Part shown: one piece after another, positions 45,106-47,226 of the stretch
Layout of the letters: each line of letters opens with the position of its first letter
Numbering within the stretch: the stretch's first letter is position 1
Assembly: GCA_016987375.1 (NCBI GenBank)
Contig: PJRA01000220.1
Coordinates: 269,567-316,792 of the forward strand
DNA: 47,226 nucleotides
Direction of reading: 5' to 3'
From: Brachionus koreanus
Taxonomy: Eukaryota > Rotifera > Eurotatoria > Ploima > Brachionidae
Made by a program: the position numbers and the translations under genes
Notes under the pieces: model-generated
What the model was told of the DNA's origin: nothing
Databases searched by the model: none
What the model saw: only the letters and a program-made list of their open reading frames with translations

Positions 45106-46944
45106 CTAAAAAAGCGACCAAAATAAAACGGAAAAAAATTCTTAAAAAAAATTACATCTTGGCAAAATTGTAACTTTGTGTAAAGGATCGGAATCTTTGG
45201 TAAAATAGGCAACGAGCACATGTCCGGCCTCGTGATAAGCAGTATTTCGATTGCACTCTTCGTCAGAAAGTCTTGACTTACCATAGCCAAGCAATGTCCG
45301 ATCCAAAGCCCATTCCAAATGTTCCATGGCGACTGTGTTGCTCGCAGTTACTGCAGCTCTGAGTGCGGCCTGATTTACTATGTTCTCGATGGCCGATCCG
45401 CCAAAGCCGGCCAATTGTTTGGCAAGAAAATCGACATCTACGTTGCGATCCTTAGCAACTTTTTCCAAATAAAAGCCTAAAATTTCTTTTCTTGCCTTAA
45501 AATCGGGCTTGTCAATTTTGACTTCTACATCGAAGCGACCAGGTCTGAGCAAAGCACTGTCCAATGTGTCGCGTCGATTAGTTGCGCCAAGGACTATTAC
45601 TCCTTCGTTCTTCTGAAAGCCGTCCATTTCGGCCAACAGTTGATTAATAGTTTGGTTGGCGTGTGGATGAATCATGCTGTTTGTTCTGGTCGAGCCGACC
45701 GAATCAATTTCATCAATAAAAATTACACATGGAGCTTTAGCGCGCGCCGCTGCGAACAATTGTCTAACTCTTTTTGAACCTGTACCGACAAACATTTCAT
45801 CAAAATCACTACCGCTTGCTTGAAAAAAAGGCACTCCTGCCTCACCAGCGACCGATTTGGCCAGCAATGTTTTACCGCAGCCTGGTGGTCCAACTAGCAA
45901 TACCCCTTTTGGCAGTCTAGCGCCCAATTTTGTGTATTTTTCCGGGTCCTTTAAAAAATCGACTATGTCTGTCAATTCTTTTTTGGCCTCGGGCAAGCCC
46001 TTTACATCTTCGAAGCGAACCGACACGTTCTCCGGATTTACTTCAAAGTTAACATTGCCCGTTAGAGCTCGTATGTTGATGCCGTTGCCAGACGAATTTC
46101 TACCGTTGCCATTCGATACTGTGCTTATACTAATTGAATTGTAAAGAATAAATAGTATTAGAATGAATGCAATGAATCGAATTAGCGACAAGGTGTTTGT
46201 TCGTCGTTGTGAAATTTTTTCATCTTTGCTTTGTTTGTACAAAAATCCTTCAATAAACGCTGTTTTTATTTTAGAGTCCATTTCACTATTTCCTAAATTT
46301 AGTTTCTTAAAATCATCGTCGACTTTTTTATCACTGAAAATTGAGCCTAGTTTGGTTGATTTTTTACTTTCGTTTGCTTTTAATACCGGTTGAGATAAGA
46401 GATTATTCAATGCTTTGAATGGATCTTCGGAACTCTTTGATAAACTACGCCAATTGAAAATACCCTGATCTTGTTCTTCTTGATTAGCACGTCTTTTTGT
46501 CTTAAAGCCTCTTGTTTGGTTATGAAAAGGGTTATTTGTGCTCAAGAGAGGTTTTTGGGTGCCAAATTGACAACTGATCAAGTCTGTGTATTTGAAGCCG
46601 TGTCTATTTTCGAAAAATGTAGGCTCCACAGCCGGCTTTAGAATCGGATCAATTACGAAATTGTGAGAGTCCGAATCAAATGTTTTGACCTTATCGGCCA
46701 AGTTTCTCAATAGGCTTTGAACATTCGTTTCATTTAGTCTATGTGCCTCTTGCTCAAGAGTCTCTAGTTGCTTGCTAACATCCACTTTAAAAGATTCTAT
46801 TGATTTTTCATCATTTAAGCATAGTTTTTGCATGTATTGGTTGAGAGATTGAAAAAGTGTGCTCAATTTTTGCTTAACAAAAGCCCTATTGAGAAAAGAA
46901 GTCGATGGTGTAAGGCAAATTTGCGTCCCGGCTATCTGTTGCAT
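44663..46944 (-). CDS. YME1L1: Mitochondrial i-AAA protease YME1L (FtsH family, M41), two exons
   Basis: ATP-dependent zinc metalloprotease of the inner mitochondrial membrane, catalytic side to the intermembrane space. It degrades proteins such as OPA1 and small import factors. Exons 46944-45156 and 45105-44663 join across a 50-nt intron (donor GTAATT, acceptor TTTTTAG) into 743 codons; human is about 770. A basic N-terminus and RGFKTKRR (145-152) resemble the targeting region. One transmembrane segment at ~254-274 fits i-AAA topology. AAA domain: Walker A GPPGCGKT (352-359), pore FVG (386-388), Walker B VIFIDEID (407-414), SRH ending RPGRFD. Protease: HEAGH (571-575) and third zinc ligand Asp649 in SDFKSAT. 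The usual PRG after HK.TI is PRS here, at the intron. It lies upstream of DNAH10 on the same strand, 2.26 kb apart; no functional link. Confidence 0.95.
45156..46944 (-). CDS. YME1L1: YME1L exon 1
   Basis: Targeting region, membrane segment, whole AAA domain and the HEAGH motif; ends one base into codon 597. The start ATG begins MQQIAGTQICLTPSTSFLNR, a plausible presequence with no acidic residue. Confidence 0.93.
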
Positions 46945-47226
46945 TCTATTTTATGAATAAAAAATTAATTAAAGATAAAATTTCTAATTTTTTTTTAAAT
47001 AAATTCAAAATATGTGAACAAGAAAGTTAAATTAACTCTTAGAAATAATTTAAAAAATATTTTTAATTTTTTCCGTTTGGTTTGATTAGATTAGAGTAGA
47101 TTTTTAAGTTTAGAAACTTTGAATTGACATCAATCTTATTAAATTTAAATTAAATTGATAGATTTAAAAAAATAATTTAAAAAATGACCAAGGTCATTAA
47201 ACTTAAAAAGTGGTGCTAACCGTTAT
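46945..47226. other. YME1L 5' flank
   Basis: AT-rich, no recognisable regulatory motif or open frame up to the window edge. Confidence 0.4.

Overview
This is a stretch of an AT-rich animal nuclear genome. Spliced protein-coding genes, GT-AG introns of 49-66 nt and a crowd of decayed eukaryotic transposons make a prokaryote impossible. The main gene encodes a motile-cilium inner-arm dynein, so the organism has motile cilia. Very low GC, tiny introns and RTE/CR1 LINEs, Merlin, hAT and TTAA-type DNA elements point to an invertebrate. A rotifer-like or other small spiralian would fit, but that is a guess.

Layout. (1) 1-3500 is repeat-rich: a foldback element, a Mutator-like MITE with a perfect 9-bp target duplication, and LINE debris. 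(2) 3509-4417 (+) is a single-exon FkbM/Star-like membrane methyltransferase-domain gene. (3) 4418-7417 is intergenic: a LINE endonuclease relic and a striking GGCCGGCC-studded hAT-type element with an 8-bp target duplication. (4) 7418-42407 (-) is one gene read right to left: a complete axonemal dynein heavy chain, orthologous to DNAH10. I could reconstruct all 20 exons with consistent splice phases; the coding length is 13,941 nt, giving 4,646 residues. (5) 42408-44662 holds its promoter region and a LINE relic. (6) 44663-46944 (-) is a two-exon gene for the mitochondrial inner-membrane i-AAA protease YME1L.

The introns of the dynein gene are sharply bimodal: ten of 49-66 nt and nine of 1.7-3.4 kb. 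Most of the long ones carry recognisable mobile-element debris: a Merlin transposase sitting between two halves of a KRBA2-like element, a mariner fragment, RTE and CR1-like LINE pieces, two TTAA-flanked piggyBac-type MITEs (one interrupted by a 67-N assembly gap) and a TGATCA-rich foldback element.

The best regulatory signal is a palindromic 14-bp match to the RFX X-box, 130 bp upstream of the dynein start codon, which is what a cilium gene should have. I see no new multi-gene system. The novelty is in undescribed non-autonomous transposon families and in how they have colonised the long introns.
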